Positions 63,314-64,000 of a stretch of DNA of 64,000 nt are shown piece after piece. Under the pieces are notes generated by a model. The model ran no database searches. It saw nothing but the letters and a program-made list of their open reading frames with translations, and was not told where the DNA came from. Positions within the stretch are counted from its first letter, which is position 1; each line of letters opens with the position of its first letter. The stretch is from Gemmobacter sp. GTDB lineage: Bacteria > Pseudomonadota > Alphaproteobacteria > Rhodobacterales > Rhodobacteraceae. The stretch covers positions 1 to 64,000 of the forward strand of contig NZ_JAUCBS010000007.1 in assembly GCF_034676705.1 (NCBI RefSeq), written 5' to 3'. Made by a program: the position numbers and the translations under genes.

Positions 63314-64000
63314 ATGCACCTCGTGAAACTGTGTGGAACCACCGCGCTTTGCGCCCTTGTCGGCCTGTCGCCGGCGCTGGCGCAGGTTGCCGCGCTTGGC
63401 AAACCCGAAGGGCAGGTGAACATCGTCGCCTGGCCCGGCTATATCGAGCGGGGCGAAACCGACAAGAGCTTTGACTGGGTGACCAAGTTCGAGGCCGCCT
63501 CGGGCTGCAAGGTCAATGTAAAAACCGCCAATACCAGCGACGAGATGGTCGCGCTGATGAACGAGGGCGGGTTCGATCTGGTCACCGCCTCGGGCGATGC
63601 CTCGCTGCGGCTGGTGGCGGGCAAGCGGGTGCAGCCGATCAACCTGTCGCTGGTGCCCAGCTGGAACACGGTCGACGACCGGCTGAAGCAGGCGCCCTGG
63701 TATGTGGTGGATGGCACGCATTATGGCGTGCCCTATCAGTGGGGCCCCAACGTGTTGATGTACAACACGAAAGTTTTCGGGGACAAGCCGCCGACCAGCT
63801 GGAGCGTGGTGTTCGAGGAAACCACCCTGCCCGATGGCAAATCGAACAAGGGGCGGGTGCAGGCCTATGACGGGCCGATCCATATTGCCGATGCCGCGCA
63901 ATATCTGATGTTCCACAAGCCCGATCTGGGCATCAAGTCGCCCTATGAACTGAACGACGACCAGTACAAGGCCGCGCTGGATCTGCTGCGCGTGCAGCGC
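63314..64000 (+). CDS. Polyamine/spermidine-type ABC substrate-binding protein (3' end outside window)
   Basis: The 229 codons in the window include a signal peptide (LVKLCGTTALCALVGLSPALAQ) and the PotD/SBP family 8-like start (GQVNIVAWPGYIERGETDKSFDWVTKFEAASGCKVNVKTANTSDEMVALMNEGGFDLVTASGDASLRL). VPYQWGPNVLMYNTKVFGDKPPTSWSVVFE follows. It would deliver a polyamine or similar compound to an ABC permease whose genes are presumably to the right. AGGGAG precedes the ATG by 8 nt. The gene is cut by the window edge. Confidence 0.88.
   Translation, partial: MHLVKLCGTTALCALVGLSPALAQVAALGKPEGQVNIVAWPGYIERGETDKSFDWVTKFEAASGCKVNVKTANTSDEMVALMNEGGFDLVTASGDASLRLVAGKRVQPINLSLVPSWNTVDDRLKQAPWYVVDGTHYGVPYQWGPNVLMYNTKVFGDKPPTSWSVVFEETTLPDGKSNKGRVQAYDGPIHIADAAQYLMFHKPDLGIKSPYELNDDQYKAALDLLRVQR

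Overview
The window reads as part of an extrachromosomal replicon (plasmid or chromid) of a GC-rich alphaproteobacterium, most likely Rhodobacterales/Paracoccaceae. The reasons are two complete repABC replication/partition cassettes of the alphaproteobacterial type, a plasmid-type ParB-like protein, SSB, an HvrA/H-NS-like protein, two toxin-antitoxin pairs, two insertion sequences and many TRAP/ABC uptake systems with catabolic genes. No rRNA or tRNA gene was recognised.

Layout. 1-8.3 kb: a ParB-like gene running off the left edge, repABC unit 1 (repA 5226 to repC 1684, minus strand), vapBC, a serine recombinase, ssb and an H-NS-like gene. 8.4-19.7 kb: a two-component system (minus) divergent from a redox island: PepSY protein, b-type cytochrome, Asp-rich exported protein, DUF2271 protein, a PepSY-TM/flavodoxin/FNR fusion and apbE, followed by a heavy-metal P-type ATPase and a VIT1/CCC1 transporter. 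apbE is split by an IS256-family element (1374 bp) with a clean 8-bp target duplication. 19.7-23.7 kb: a scar region with a tiny ORF, a truncated DUF2478 gene, an ISL3-family element with unusual inverted flanks, and parDE.

23.7-36 kb: a LysR-controlled catabolic island. Three minus-strand genes (class I aminotransferase, RraA-like aldolase, class V PLP enzyme) face a plus-strand operon (biotin carrier, biotin carboxylase, PxpB, PxpC, a second carrier-like protein without biotin lysine, PxpA) and a TRAP transporter. A 41-bp two-part motif (TTCC-N5-GGAA, then exactly 20 nt, then TCGSTTTT) stands in front of all three transcription units. Together they suggest uptake of a lactam/amide-like acid, ATP/biotin-dependent processing, transamination and aldol cleavage. 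36-43 kb: a HutC-type GntR regulator, an FAD-dependent oxidoreductase, and an ABC exporter set (ATPase, FtsX-like permease, HlyD-like adaptor). 42.8-56.5 kb: an FCD-type GntR regulator, a seven-gene minus-strand operon (GMC oxidoreductase, flavin-dependent monooxygenase, SMP-30 lactonase-like, RraA-like aldolase, TRAP DctP-DctQ-DctM) and a divergent Dpp-type ABC importer with fused DppD-DppF ATPase. 56.6-58.5 kb: an OmpA-type envelope protein.

58.5-62.1 kb: repABC unit 2 (minus), with three perfect parS palindromes after repC and a well-resolved antisense RNA between repB and repC. 62.3-64 kb: a LysR regulator and a polyamine-type substrate-binding protein cut by the right edge. The two rep cassettes are related but clearly different, which fits a co-integrate of two compatible plasmids; the damaged segment around 20-23.7 kb is a candidate joint.
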